Assembly: GCA_037389465.1 (NCBI GenBank)
Contig: JAZARR010000221.1
Span: 5,248,501 to 5,312,500 of the forward strand
DNA length: 64,000 bases
From: Baylisascaris procyonis
Lineage: Eukaryota > Nematoda > Chromadorea > Rhabditida > Ascarididae
Direction of reading: 5' to 3'
Shown here one piece after another: positions 51,030-64,000 of the stretch. The first letter of the stretch is position 1; each line of letters begins with the position of its first letter. The position numbers and the translations under genes were made by a program. Under the pieces are notes generated by a model. It was given only the letters and a program-made list of their open reading frames with translations. It was not told where the DNA came from and made no database searches.

Positions 51030-54000
51030 CACCTTGAATTCTCGAAATGAACGTTCACAAGTAGGCAGATTTTGCTTCGAAACATTTTGCACATTGAAAT
51101 TCGAAAATTCCTATACGAACTTTAGCAAATTTTAGTAACTGACTTCTCAATGCAGTTCGAAAGAAACATTCAACGTTGTAAGAGTTACATAAACTCGTTT
51201 CTTATTTCCGAAGTGCCACCATACAATCTCTAAGAAATTTTTGAAGCACAATTCCTTTTGTTTGCTGGTCTCATTCCCCGTGTCATTTCTTATTTCAAAC
51301 GTGGTTGTTCGTAAGCATGAAATTAAAATTCTCGTTATATCAAAATTTATAGTACCTTCGAGACCTCCGAGATATTCGAGTTCCCACGTTTTAGGGCGCG
51401 TGCAGAGGATAGCTTCGCAAACTCTCCTTATCTTCTAAATGATGTAGCACTTAAAAGCAGCAAAAAAAAATTTTTTTTCAGCCAAAAGGAATCTACGGGG
51501 TTCTCCGATTATAGCCCGGAAACGATTTTCTCAAATCACGATTTATGCATCCTATCGATAACGTCTGAAGTTGATTTAAAAGGCTATCTGTAATTGTTTT
51601 TACTGCAAATAAGTTAGCGCTTAACCTAAACGGCTAAAATAAAAAAAGCCGACGTTAGCTGCATTTCCTCTTGTACAATTTTTTCATTTCATTTTCCATT
51701 CTTTAGCAGATCACCGTTTGGCTAATTTTCAATTCGCAACGTTTTTTTTTTCGAGTGAGAAAATGAGCGAAATAATTGCACATATGGAATATATATTTTG
51801 CACTCGACCTTGCTTTCCAAGGACATCGCATCGATAACTGAAGTAGAATCATCAATCAACCATAATGCTGCATACTGTGGCAATATTCACCTCATGAATA
51901 ACATTTTATCAGGTTTTTTTTTCGCTAGCACTTATGTGCAATCAAATGTCTATAATTGAATATTCAACATTATATGTTCATCACAATAATATTCTAAGCA
52001 AGTGTTTTACCTGTTAACGAAAAATACTATTATAGGTATTATTCTTATTGTCCACCTGCAATTGCAATTGGTAAATAAATGGCATTACCGCAACATATTT
52101 CTATGTTTAACTTGGTAGTCACTCATGTTTACCGTAAGAAAAGAGTTTGCAATAGAACATTCGGTGCTTCAAATAATGTTTGCATAAGTATTAAGTGTGC
52201 TTTTGGTGGTCAGTGAGCGCTATAAGCGAGGCGGTATCGAAAAAGAAGTGATTGCGTAAGAAAACGCTTCTTTCGAGAGGATCCTTCGTCGAATGCTCAG
52301 CTGATCGCCACTGAGCTAAGCACGTTATCCGCATGGTTATTTGATGTCGCCATTGATTACTTCCTGGTGTATAGGCGATCAATTATGTAGTTGGCTTTAT
52401 TCGATCATCCCGCTTTTTTTTATAGATTTATGTGTTATCGTTGGAAAATCTTCTTGCAATTTTCTCTTTGCGAAATAATGTACTCCTGAAGGAAGATGGA
52501 AGGCTGCTCTTAGCTTTAAGTCATTGAAGTTAGTGGCTATTAAATTAAACTTGCGAACAAGTTTAGCGAACGTAGTTGAAAAATTCCAGATTTGTGAAAT
52601 CACGTCTTAAGTATTCAGTATTGATCGATGTTCGCTTGAAGTATATGAAAATATTTCTGTCATAATCTCTTCGTGATTTTTTCTGAGCGTAAAAGAGGTG
52701 CTGATGTAGCTATCGCAATAAGTTATTTTTTTCAAAAATTTAATTCATCAAATTCCAGAAATTTCCAAGCTGAAGAGCTCTCTTGCTCGAAACGGAATTT
52801 AAAAGAAGGCGCGTACCAAATTTATCGATGAGTACCAAATGAGTGAATTTCTTTCACGCTTGCAGAACGAAAAGAAATTATTATTGCCACTCTAGGGTGT
52901 TGGTGCCGTTCCGATATTTAATAAAATTATATCATTTTCTGCACGATAATTTGCTTTTGTTGCCTTAGGCAAATATGCCGTTAGCAATAGAAAATGAGTG
53001 ATAAATATCTTCTAATCGGTTAGAATTGTTCGTTGAAAACTGAATTTGCTTAAAAATTTCGCAAATTTCCTCGATTTTTTTTCGTTCTATTCCCAATGGT
53101 TTTTTTTTTTCAAATTTCATGTTATTCAAGTAAGCATTGTTTATGTTGCCCTTCTTGCTCTATAACTTACCTCAACTCTTTATTTGTTTATTGAGTCAAT
53201 TTACAATTGAATGGCTCATAAAAAATACTTTTTGGGAGTAGTATTCGATTTCAGTCTCTTCTTGGATATTGGAAAAATTGGTAATCGTGCAGCACATGAT
53301 TTGTACTCTGTATGAGACAAATATCTTAGAGATAATATTATAATGGCGATAATATCATATCGGTGCTCTTTTCCGAACGGTGTTAGAGGATTTTAGTATG
53401 GGATTTTAGCTTCAGTAAACTTATTTATAGCCACTTTTCGTGATAGGTTTTCTACTTATTTACTATGACGAAGAGCAGACCAACTTTTTAAGCATGAGAA
53501 AGAAAATTTCACGTAAATTTGCTAAGGCTTTAGTATCCTCAGTTCTGAACAGATATAAATATCCTTTTCAGAGGACGATGACTCTAGCAAAACAAGACGT
53601 TTTCAATTCCCGCCGTAGGTAGCGAAAAATTCAAACGCCTAATTTCGACTCCGATGTATGCAAAATGAGTCGGATGATTTCCACTGTAACTGCGGATAAA
53701 CGATGAGCCATTCTGCCGATTCCACTTCCTTCCAGCAAAATGAATTGGATGTTTGAATAGATTCCAGAATCGATGGGAAAGTTAACTCGTTTTTGCCTAT
53801 GACGAGGAATTTAATTGCGGCGGCCCTTCGGATGTAATACACTAAACAAATGTTGCACTTTTCATGTCGTTCAGATATATTGCCTATTGAAATATATTCG
53901 ATAAAGCCTTAGGGTTTTAGATAGACACTAAATTAAATGTGCCACAAAGTGCAACATATACACGGGTCGAGATATCGTATCCTTAAGAACGAACTTACTT

Positions 54001-55015
54001 CTCCACATTGCCTCTTCACCATTTGCAACTCCATTTGACGAGGATCCATTCGAAATGATTAGAGCCCCATCACTGGGTCAGACATCGCTGAAGTGATCAA
54101 GCCACACATTTGCGCAAAGAATACAGTAGTGCCCAACGATGGTCATTTGCGCCATGCAACCTTTGTGTCATAGGCCTGGCTATCGTGTAAAGGGTATTTT
54201 ACGTGTTCGCAAACTGTGCTGTTATATAAAGGTGCGATGCAATTATTGCACTGCTCTCAAAGATAGTGGGAAAGATAGAGGTGGCTTTCATTTAGGAAGT
54301 GAGACGACTACTGAGTTCTTAGATAGACCTAATTTTCAGGGTATCAAGCCAATGGCTGTGATATAGATGTCGTCATGAAACTTCGTCTTCAAAGGCATAT
54401 TTTTACTTGAAATCCGTTCAAGCGTCAAAGAGGGGCTCCATTCTTAGGGAGCAAATAAATATCACAAAATTTCATAATCCACTTTTTGCTAATGCGCCTG
54501 TCGTCAAACTTTTCCACGTGGTATGAATCTCGAAGAGTTCTTGACTGCAGGGAAATAGATCAAGCTCATTTTCAAAGGTTGTTTAAATCATTTTCTTTCT
54601 TGTCTACCGATGCGGCTACTTTGTAGGGAGCACGTACTCGTGTCATTTTGCCAATTTGCATCTACCTGCAGTATGGTTACATTTCGTGAATGCAGTTAAA
54701 GATATTAACTGCGAATATTATAAACATTGGTGCAGCGATCGATGTGCGTCTCTAGCATTGGTCACCCTCGATGACGGACATCATCAGTGTGTCTGAGTGG
54801 CGGTAATTGCTAACCTGCTTCCGTTTTGTATGCGCATTGACTCATATTTTCCGCTGTTCCATTTGTTTTATTCTATATTCATGCAGCTGCTATGCGTTCT
54901 TAAGTGGCATGCCCGATTTGACCACTTGTGATCAGCTCATTCACGACTAATAACCTAATGAATCATTTCGTGAGGAATCTACGCTATCATTCTACCAAAC
55001 TTTGATTCCATGCCG

Positions 55016-55020
<5 letters not shown>
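51030..55020. other. No gene supported
   Basis: Short open frames only. CCTTTTCAG at about 53572 followed by ATG within 10 bases gives a 13-codon frame ending at an AG/GTAGCG donor, which could be a first exon but has no visible continuation. The 54139-54366 frame has moderate G+C and Cys content but no splice or domain support. Confidence 0.3.

Positions 55021-55079
<59 letters not shown>
55021..55079 (+). repeat. (AT)n microsatellite
   Basis: About 59 bp of uninterrupted alternating TA, about 100 bp from the end of the 209-codon minus-strand open frame. Confidence 0.95.
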
Positions 55080-55081
<2 letters not shown>

Positions 55082-55176
55082 TTAATGCCTTGATGCCTAT
55101 TCATTAGATACTCTCTATCGCCTACACCATATACGATCAGGAGTTAGCGCAGCTGTCAAGCGCATTGATGATGGCA

Positions 55177-55806
55177 TTAAAGTTCCGGATGGTATTTATA
55201 CAATGTTTGGTGTTTATGCAAATTTTCGATAGTGGTAATTAAAGGAACGCATGAGTATTTAAGAGCGATTGAAAGATGATCAACGCAGCAACAAAGAAAT
55301 CGAATTTGGTGGATGCTTAAATCACTTTTAATGTGTGCACAGCTGTGCGAAAGATTTGCGTATTTGGCTTTCGGTTCGGCTGCCCGTTCCCCGATGGGAA
55401 TTCCACGACGATGGTCATTCAATGCTTCCAAGCAAACTTTAACGACGATACAAATCTGATCGATGCAAAGATAAATTTCATTAGATGATGATTTGTGGTG
55501 TAATCGTATCGTCACAGCATATCGCCTAATAAATTTGCTATGCACCATTACGTCTAGTCTACCAGCCTTGTTGGCCCGCCCACTCACACTTTTCATGGAC
55601 GATGGCTCATTGATAGTGCTTTTGATGTGCGGCCGCTGGCTTGATCTTTTATTGCTTATATTGCATGTGGCCTTAATATCACCCAAACCACAATCGCAAA
55701 TTTTGATGCTCTCGTTTGAGACGATCGGTTGGCAATAACTGTTGAGATTAAAAGCAACGTTGTTTTTTTTCCAACCACCATCTCGTTGCGTTTTTCTAAC
55801 GATCAC
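55177..55806 (-). CDS. Long minus-strand open frame (209 codons) with internal donor; hypothetical coding region
   Basis: This is the longest open frame in the window, in a locally G+C-richer patch. From residue 1 it is Lys/Arg-rich, with a short cysteine cluster (ICDCGLGDIKATC), then a basic Ser-rich part. A strong donor consensus GTGAGT lies in frame at 55587-55582, so the real exon may end at 55588 after EPSSMKS, with the rest of the frame being intron. The first codon in the open frame is GTG, so a true start or an acceptor must lie inside or upstream. No domain is recognised. An unrelated + strand frame of 81 codons overlaps at 55493-55738. It could be a hypothetical gene or a decayed mobile-element protein. 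Confidence 0.3.
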   Translation of the reverse strand: MIVRKTQRDGGWKKNNVAFNLNSYCQPIVSNESIKICDCGLGDIKATCNISNKRSSQRPHIKSTINEPSSMKSVSGRANKAGRLDVMVHSKFIRRYAVTIRLHHKSSSNEIYLCIDQICIVVKVCLEALNDHRRGIPIGERAAEPKAKYANLSHSCAHIKSDLSIHQIRFLCCCVDHLSIALKYSCVPLITTIENLHKHQTLYKYHPEL

Positions 55807-55809
55807 TCA

Positions 55810-58800
55810 TTTAGACTGAATTTGTTTAGAAAGACTGCCATTTTTCTAAACAAGTTCATATCTACGTTTATGAAAGACCAGCTGGTTAGACAACCATTGC
55901 ATTAACTCTGTATATGAAAGTTGTCAACTTAGTGACGTCTTATGATTTTGGTGAACGATGTAAACAATAAGGTATATTGTTGTAAAGTTTATGGACGATA
56001 TAAACGTCGTTAGAAGTTTAAAGAATCAGCTGAAACGGCCTTAATCAATTGCTTTCAGCAATTATTTGAAGAGAGCCTTGTGAACAATATATTTACAGCA
56101 ACATTATTTGCGCTGTGCGTTATTAGCAACGTTGAAATTGTCTTAGGAAGTTTGGCTAATATAGATGAGATGGAAAAGCGAAAGCGAGTAAAGGTGAACT
56201 ATAGACAATAGCTGCCAACATTGAATCCTAAAATCTTTATTCTCAATAGTGTTCTTATGATTTATGCAAAAAAAAAAAAAAAAAACATATTGCTTAGCGA
56301 TTTGCAGTAATAGCAAAAGATTGTCATTAAGAGGAACTAGATGCTAGATATTGTATTTCAAAATTCAAAGAAAATAAGAAACCTGAATGCATGAAACTCG
56401 AAACAGAATTTTCGACGATATCTGAAAGTGAATCTTATCTGCCAACCAAAGAATTTTGTATAAGGTATTTTATAATGAGGTATAAGAAATATTGATATTT
56501 TCTAAGGGATTTATTTATCAGTGAGCTAAGAAAAACTCTATTTACAGTTTTGGCTTTGAATTCGCTTTAAAGAAGCGAAACAAAATTCTTTTCCACTAAG
56601 CCAACTGCTACAAAATTTTCTATATTAGTAATATTAAATTCATAGTGCAATTGCTTTATTTTCTAGCACATTTGCTTGTGAAAATTAGATGCAACATTTA
56701 AAAAAAATATATCGAGCTAATTCGCTCTTTTCTCGTTTGGATAATTTGTCAAATGAATTCACATTTTTTCTAGCACCATGATTACTAATATCTGTGAAAA
56801 TATTTGCACCATATCAGTGATCGTCCAATTCATAATAACTAAATATCTATTTGGATGTTTTGCTCATGCATCATCTTATCCACCAAAACTGTCCCATAGG
56901 GTTTTAATCATTTCTATTCCACTGATAGTCGCTGAATAATCCGTATAAGAGGGTACTTGCTTGATGCTTTTCGATATAAGATGAACAAACGAGATATTAA
57001 ATTGACATCTTTTGTTGTCTCTTCTCCTCGTGATCCATTCCATTTTCCCATTCATTGGTTTAGCACTCACATATATTAAGAGCGATGAATGTTGCTTATA
57101 AGTGCTTGCAGGTGTGAAGAACGGCTATGCTGTTCAGTGGAAATTATTGCTTCTTATAGTTTTCTGCAGTGTATTTTGAGCCGGTTTTATTGGAGCGTAT
57201 ACAAAGCGACCGGAACGTATTCTGGGTACTATTTCTGTAATTTACCATATATGCAAATTTCCATAAAATGACTTTAGTGCTAGCTAATTTAAACAGTTTT
57301 GGATATAATTGAGGATATTTCGTGGAGTTTATTTATTTGATCGCAGTTATTCCTGCATCGTGACGCTCAAAAAAAAATCTGAGATATTTTTTAATGCTAT
57401 CCGAGGTCAGATTTAACGTTGACCTGTCGTTTAATATGATCTACCTGTCTTATATTTTCCTCCATCTCCTATAACGAATGGCTTTTGCAACCATAAATAC
57501 TTAGAACCGTACTATCGAGCTTTTATGTCATTTTTTTTTCATTCACTACTAAGGTATCACTGTTTATTCTTGTAATGAAAAAAATACTCGCAATTTCTAG
57601 TTCCACTGAAAACGTTTGTTTTCCATATCAGTTCAATTTCTTCTAATATTTCAGACCTCTTTGAATAGGTAATACAAATTTTGATTCACTATCCGATACG
57701 ATAGGCGATCATCTACTCAGCATGACATTATCACACATCTGCATGTAATCCGAAAATAATTGCCCTTTGCAGTAATAAATAAATTTAGACAACATTTCTC
57801 ACTCATTTCAATGTTATTCTGCACTATCGAATGGGAAAAAACTACTTGCATTGCCACTTTTTTCTACAAAATTACTTGGAGTGCTGCTTTTTTGCATGCC
57901 GTTTTGCTCCGTTGGATTCACTCTCATATAATGATCCGTCATTACTGCAAAAATTTGACGAATATATAGACTTTATTTCGATCAAATAAGTGATAGTTCT
58001 ATTGCATCTACTGCCAGTGTTTGCAAATTTGTATAATTTGCATAATTAATATATATCACAACTCGAGTCACTCACTTTGTTGTTATGCCAACCGAATTTG
58101 CGTTGAGCATATATGCGTTTGTTGCAAATTCATTTGCGCATCTCATTGCATTCTCATTGCCTATTGCATTGCAATACGTATCTCATTGCAATGAATTCAA
58201 GTTTGCACCGTTTTTGCATAATCAGCCACTTAATATTGCACCTGACGTTCTAAATACCTGAAATTTCCCTTAGTTCTTGTCATTTTTAAGCACTCTCCAT
58301 CGGTTTACTTTAAATCATTATGTATCAATGTTGCTGAGTGTTACTGTATTGCACTGTTACTGTACTTGAAGGTTATTTGATATTTTATTTGTACTAATAT
58401 TCGGCTCTTTTGATATTTAATGTCTATAGGCTTTCATAAATTTTGCCTTCGTTGCCTTCATATCTGTGATAGGTATTATTGCAACAATGCTGACATATGC
58501 CAGAATTTATGGGTTTATGAAATGCGAACAATTTCCCATTGCTCTACTTCAATCATTTATTTGCTTATTTATTGACACGATGATTTGACTTGAAATAATA
58601 ACGGCGCTGAATTGTGGAATCGCTCATCAAACGATTCCATGAGGTTATTCCATTGCTACTTAATATGTGAGGAAAAATTCCAGATCTCTACCTTTAGCCT
58701 ATATTGGATAAGAAGAATTCTTTGAGTGGACCGATATGCATACGAACAATTACTACGATACTGACCGTAACAAATTTTTCCGCTTCCTAATTTGTGGTAA

Positions 58801-61800
58801 TATAACTAAGGTAAATGACTCAAAAATACCAGCTGAATTTGTAGTCTGGCAAGCTGAATATACAGGAAGCTTACCCGTAAATATTTTTTAAATAAGCCTA
58901 TTAAACTGCACGATCTGTTGCCATGAGAGATCTTTAGTATACTCATTCCGCATGAGTTTAAAGAGCGTACTGACCTGTTCGTTCGTTACAGCTATTAACG
59001 ACTTCGCAAATGACAACCATCTTCCCATCTAGTTTCCCTATTTTCCGTATTTTTAATCGCTTAAGTGCTTCACTAATATGCAACAAGAACTTTGATTTAA
59101 TCTTTCGTCTTTCTACTCTCTATATTTTTCACACCTTGCATAACGCTTTCTGTAGTTTTTTCCCCACATTTCTCTCCACTTGTTTAAGCGAAAAATTCGG
59201 CTAATGTTTAAATATTCCTCCATTCCTGCTAAAAAGAAATGAATAGAATTGCCAATTTTTTTTCGGTATTTTGTCGAATATTATTCTCTCACAATGAACA
59301 ATGGATGCCGTAAATGCATAATATCACTTCTTACTAGCGGGATTACAACGCTCAATTGGTTAAAATCAAAATCCGCTACTCTCTGAGTGGGAATACCTCT
59401 CCGGATATGCGTTTCATCTTCTGTCCTTAATGAATCCTTTCTTTATCGATTTATCTTATCAAGTTTCCGGTTGTTTACATGAAAGCCGCTAACAAAATGA
59501 GTGGATTTTTGTGAGCAATAATTGCTTTAAGATACCGTAAATTGTTTGTTTCTTTTTTAATTTCAACGTTTTGTTTGGCTTAAAAATCATAAATTTCAAT
59601 ATCAAACCTATCGAATCGACAAATTAATGCTGAAAAAAGTTGAAAGTTTTGTCGATGACCGTTTTCCTTATCGATCCCTTCTGATAGTCAACCTTTTAGC
59701 GCTGTTAATGCGATTGCTGATTAGTGAGTGAGTTTTCCTATTGTTATCATAATGCACATCTCGTTTTTCATTTGCGCATACTGATTCTATCGCTATTTTT
59801 GGTCGCTCTTTGAATCACTTGAAAGAAATAAGGGCATCAAATTGGCTACATTTGTCGACTAATTTTAACTCTTTGTGTCGGGAAATTTGCCAAAGCGGAT
59901 GGATACTTCAGCATCATTCAGTAGTTTTTATTGTGATGCTTATTGGCAAAAACTCTAATTGCCTTTAAACGCTTTCAGTGAACACCATTCTATGATCTCC
60001 ATATTGAGAAGCGTAAGAGACGAAGAGGAGGTGGAGGGAAAGAGGAGAGGTGGAAGAGATTAGCAAAAGTCAAGCGTGAATCTACCGCCCATGAATTTAT
60101 TTGAAGCAACAGTCATAACAGTTATAATTCAAAAAATTTTGTTAGCCTTAGATAGCATAGAACTATGGAAACGAAAGATACTTAATTTAAAAAATCTTCC
60201 AAAATGAGGTAGATTCTCAATTTTTGAAGGTACAATTTTTCGAAATTTATGCAGTACAATTGACTACGCTTAACACATCTAGAAGCGTTTGCATTTCACT
60301 CGTATTCTTTCACATCGACGCAATTTTCCTTTAAAAAGCTATCTTTTCCTCCTATCTCTTATGTATTCTTCAACCCCTACTAACCTTTATTGACCTTTAA
60401 CCTTTCGATAAAAACTGTAGTTCTCAAATTTAAATCCTGAGATGGACCGTAACTATTCAGCTATAAGTTATCTTTAGATTGCTAACCATTTATGAAAAAT
60501 GCGGCTATTTGCGTCAACTAAGCCTAAACGGAACAATCATTTTGAGACGCACAAAACGCGTAAGTAAAATCCGCTTAGAACCGGCTATAAGTGCCATTCG
60601 AAGCGGTTAATAGTGTCGTTTTTGAGTGCCGTTCAGAACTGTTATTGCCGAACTCTCATTAATGCACCTTATGGCTTAGCTTATATAGCTCTCCTCTTCG
60701 TGATTTCCACTTTTCATACTGAGATTAGTAATATCTCAGATGCATTTCCGGTTTTAAATTAACCTTATTTAATCAGCAGTCCGCTTTACTGCGCTCCATT
60801 TATAGTTTATAATTTCTTGATTCAAACTTACAGCCTATTTACCAAGTTGCTCACCTTTACGCAATCGTAAAACTTCACCTAAGCGGAAGTGAAAGCGATA
60901 TGAAAGCGATATTCATCTGTAATGAATGCTTTATTGAATGAAGTAAATAAATCAATATTTCGTGATTGATCACTTCGACTATTGAAATTCCAAGATAGAG
61001 CTATCTTTTAAGAACTTTGCATTAATATTCTTCGTACTGGAAAAAGCTTTCCTGTTATGATAGTTATTGTTACGTTACTATTGTTGTGGCAGTTGAAAAA
61101 TTAGTCAAAAACATTACTGCGATATGATTTCGATCACTGGAAAGAAATTGATGACCTTCGTTTTAATAAGCCTCTTCATTTTTCCGCATAAATTATTTAT
61201 GAAATGCTTGGCAATTGCAATTAATCAAAGTTTCATTTGAACGCAATGAATAAATACAACGATTTCAATAGCGCAAATAATTTACCACGGTGGATAGTTT
61301 ATTCTTCAGGATCAGCTCCTTTATTGCTTTCTCAGAGATTTATTCAATTTCACTTTTACTTTTTAATTGTTATGTCTTCGGTTTATAAGTGCAATAATTG
61401 TTCGAGTTTTCTTTTACATAACTTTTAAATGGTAAGACTTAAGAATTACGCTCAATTATGAATCAATTCAAAACGAACCAGAAATATGCAAATGATCATA
61501 GCTCTACATCCTTTTTATCAAATGCAGTATTTTGTGGTACTTTATGCATTAGTCTGAGAATAGAGAGAGAATTAAGAATTAGAATACTTAATATTATTGA
61601 AAAGCTTTTTCTCGAAATTAATTATGATTTTTATTCGAAACTTTCATTGAAAATTTATGAAAAGTTTCTATGATTTTTTAAAATACTAATATAGAAGAAA
61701 GAAGGGGAAATGCAAAATAATGAATTATCCATATGAATTAGAAATCTCAAGCTATAAGCGTCTATAAATTTTTGTTTGTATTTACGAATCTCTATTTATT

Positions 61801-64000
61801 TCGAATAGAGTCAAGTTCACGAGTTGTGAATCTATCACAAAATGACCGATAGATTAATTACTTTCAAATTGGTCAGTTGCTCTCTTTGAATGAAAAATTT
61901 AAACACTCTCTCATCGTCGAATCTCTTCTTTATCTCTTCCTCATCGTCCCTCCTTTTCACTCACTCTTTAAAGTAAAGAAGCTGTCGTGTAAGTTTCATC
62001 GAATAGAAGTAGTGCAACGGTCAACTATTGTGATGTCTGTCAGCCATAAATGTGAATGCTTTGTGTTCTAGTCAACACATGGCGTCAATCATTAGTTAGC
62101 GTTCGAAGCTGGTCATTCGCACCGCTCAGCTTTCTTTTTAGTGCACTTTTATTGCTATCTATGGCACACCACACACATTCTTTATGACCCCTCCAGGAAA
62201 CTATTTTGTGTATTCCTCATCCAAAGATTCATCTATAACAAATTAGGAAATCTCTGATGACGAGAAAGCAACCATTCGTACAAATCCACAATTTATTAAA
62301 ATTGATATTGAACCATCCAGGTCGCTTTCAAAACATGTATCATTTGAAAATTTGTGGTACCTTAAAATACCATTAAGCTGTGAGGAGAGAGCTAACAACG
62401 ATACGAACCACGACTAGGTTGGAGAGAGGAATTCATTCCATGGCCTATTACATCCCATTAATACTATTTTTAGCTCAAAAGTTGAACTTACAAGTCATAA
62501 ATAAATGAACGAACAACAAAGATATAACAAGCATATATGTAACAAATATGCACGCATACATTCACATATACGCACACATCCATAAGAGTGAATCCATTAA
62601 AGCCGAATTTTCTTTAAATTTACATATGCACAGAAAAGCCAAATAAAATATCACTTAAAACGGCTACAAATCTTATGAGATCCTCTCGTCGTCGAGGTCT
62701 TTAGTTCATAAATCCTCTACAAAAAGTTGAAAAGTTATAAATTGTGGTCGAGAGTCTATTGCCTTCCACTAGTTGCTCGTATGCAAACTTTCGACGCAAG
62801 TTATAAATACCGCGTGCGGTTCTTTACGGCTTCTCAGAAATAAAAGAAAGAGCGAGAAAGTCTAAAAACAAACAACTTGCGTTGTAGAGTGACAATGTCA
62901 TCGAAAGAAATATGCAATGATATGGTGTGAATTCACCGCACAATCCACTTCCTTGAGGCTATTTTCTAAGGCGCAAAATGTTGTATCTTTTATTGCCATT
63001 GTCGCTATTTTACATTCCGATATATATGAGTTAGCCTGAAGATACCGCCCTTTTAGGAATCGCCTAATCATCTTATATGCTTATAAAGGCGGTCAAATAC
63101 CACAACTGATCATGTAATTAGCAATTGCGATCTCTAAGGCATTCATGCATCAGTTTAATTTTTTTCGTCCCTTTGATTTAGAAGCCCATTTTTCTTTCGG
63201 CGTAAACAATAATTTCACTCTCTAATCTTCACGAGCCTCATTCTTTGGGGTCATACATGGTTCAATGCATTTTGCGACATATCATGACGAATGATGCGTA
63301 TTTTGTATTGCTCGTATCCCTTTAACTCTGTGATATTCTCGAACGTGTGCATCTAGAAAAAAAAAAGAAATTTTTTTCCGAGGGTTGTGAAAAACGATCA
63401 AAGGCGTCTCGTCGTACAGGTGTTCTTATCGCATCAACTAATCTAATAGGTGTATTTACCGTCTTATTGAATGATTAGCAGCTAAATCTGCGCCAATTTT
63501 CGCATGCCAATTTTAGCTGACTTTGCAAAAACTCTTTTTATTATTAAAAAGTAAAAGAAGCAGCATGACTGCGGCGTCTGCTTATCTATACATCTAAGTG
63601 TATAGTTCAGTTCAACTCAGTGTCCATTCTACTACATCATAAATTATAGGAGCGATGTGGAAATGCAAATAGGGAGTCGGCGATTGCGTTAATCAAATCC
63701 ATAGCTTTTGACTTCGCTGTTTTATAGCATTTCATAGTTTCCTCTTAATTGAAGCCAATGGATTAAAGTCGCCTTTAGACTTTTTTCATTATTTATTTCT
63801 CTCCATCGATTTTTGAATATTTCACGGCTTTAGATTTACTGTATTACTGAAATTTTTGTTTAGAACGAAATTATCCCAGCAGATGTTTGCTTTATTTATT
63901 ACATCAACAGCTGCACAACAAACAATTTTTTTTCGTTTTCTTTACCGCAACGGGTGATGATCTTTGTTCATTGCATTTTTACTGACTATTCCATCGATGC
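55810..64000. other. Gene-poor right end
   Basis: A/T runs, a purine-rich GA tract at about 60005-60062 and CATTGCA-rich sequence around 58130-58200. No coding exon, RNA gene or mobile element that I can support. Confidence 0.4.
59010..59190 (+). repeat. Third strand-asymmetric pyrimidine-rich block
   Basis: TTCCCATCTAG, TTTCGTCTTTCTACTCTC and TTTTTTCCCCACATTTCTC words make the + strand C/T-rich. A 64-codon frame here is Phe/Ser/Leu-rich and not persuasive as a gene. Confidence 0.4.

Noticed and set aside
1..64000. Telomeric TTAGGC arrays, SL RNA or 5S genes, Tc1/mariner-type terminal repeats, CRISPR-like arrays
   Set aside because: TTAGGC occurs only as single hits; no SL, 5S, transposase or regularly spaced repeats were seen by eye on either strand.

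Overview
The window is AT-rich, intron-rich eukaryotic DNA with very low gene density. It has long A and T runs, several (AT)n arrays of about 60-70 bp, and exons of 80-260 bp bounded by GT...AG with short pyrimidine-rich acceptors. Both confident genes have an acceptor-like TTTCAG or TTACAG a few bases before the start ATG, the usual layout of a spliced-leader (SL1-type) addition site. Together with the protein family this points to a nematode. Introns of 0.35-2.35 kb and intergenic gaps of 10-24 kb are larger than in Caenorhabditis and would suit a larger-genome, probably parasitic or clade III/IV-like species, but I cannot name it. I saw no bacterial features (operons, ribosome binding sites, CRISPR) and no recognisable rRNA or tRNA gene.

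The solid content is a pair of tandem paralogues on the + strand: gene A (24638-30628, 341 aa) and gene B (40181-44150, 321 aa), about 9.6 kb apart. Each has five coding exons and encodes a signal peptide, a roughly 185-residue ectodomain with seven conserved cysteines (the last two in a CPWC motif), one membrane span, and a short tail with a conserved Y-[ED]-x-x-W-D-x-K motif split across the last intron. They look like a nematode-restricted type I membrane protein family of unknown function. From memory only, they resemble proteins given a nematode C2-like domain; I have not searched this.

Region by region: 1-24.6 kb holds no confident gene. It has simple repeats, a palindromic (AT)n array at 6.3 kb, a CT tract at 4.7 kb, a strand-asymmetric pyrimidine block at 11.7-12.0 kb hiding a short minus-strand coiled-coil frame, and a frameshifted hydrophobic reading frame at 2.7-3.25 kb. 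24.6-31 kb is gene A. 31.1-32.0 kb has a phase-compatible pair of cysteine-rich candidate exons on the minus strand. 32-40 kb holds repeats and two G-rich quadruplex-type motifs. 40.2-44.3 kb is gene B. 47.4-49.1 kb carries a phase-consistent three-exon + strand candidate gene with a decayed partial copy of its middle exon inside an intron, followed at 49.5 kb by an orphan heptad-repeat exon. 50.5-51 kb has an alternating purine-pyrimidine stretch and another pyrimidine block. 55.2-55.8 kb holds a 209-codon minus-strand open frame containing a GTGAGT donor. 55.8-64 kb shows no gene I can support.

Exon boundaries were read by eye from splice consensus, reading phase and, for A and B, from each other. 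Nothing was confirmed by transcript data or database search.
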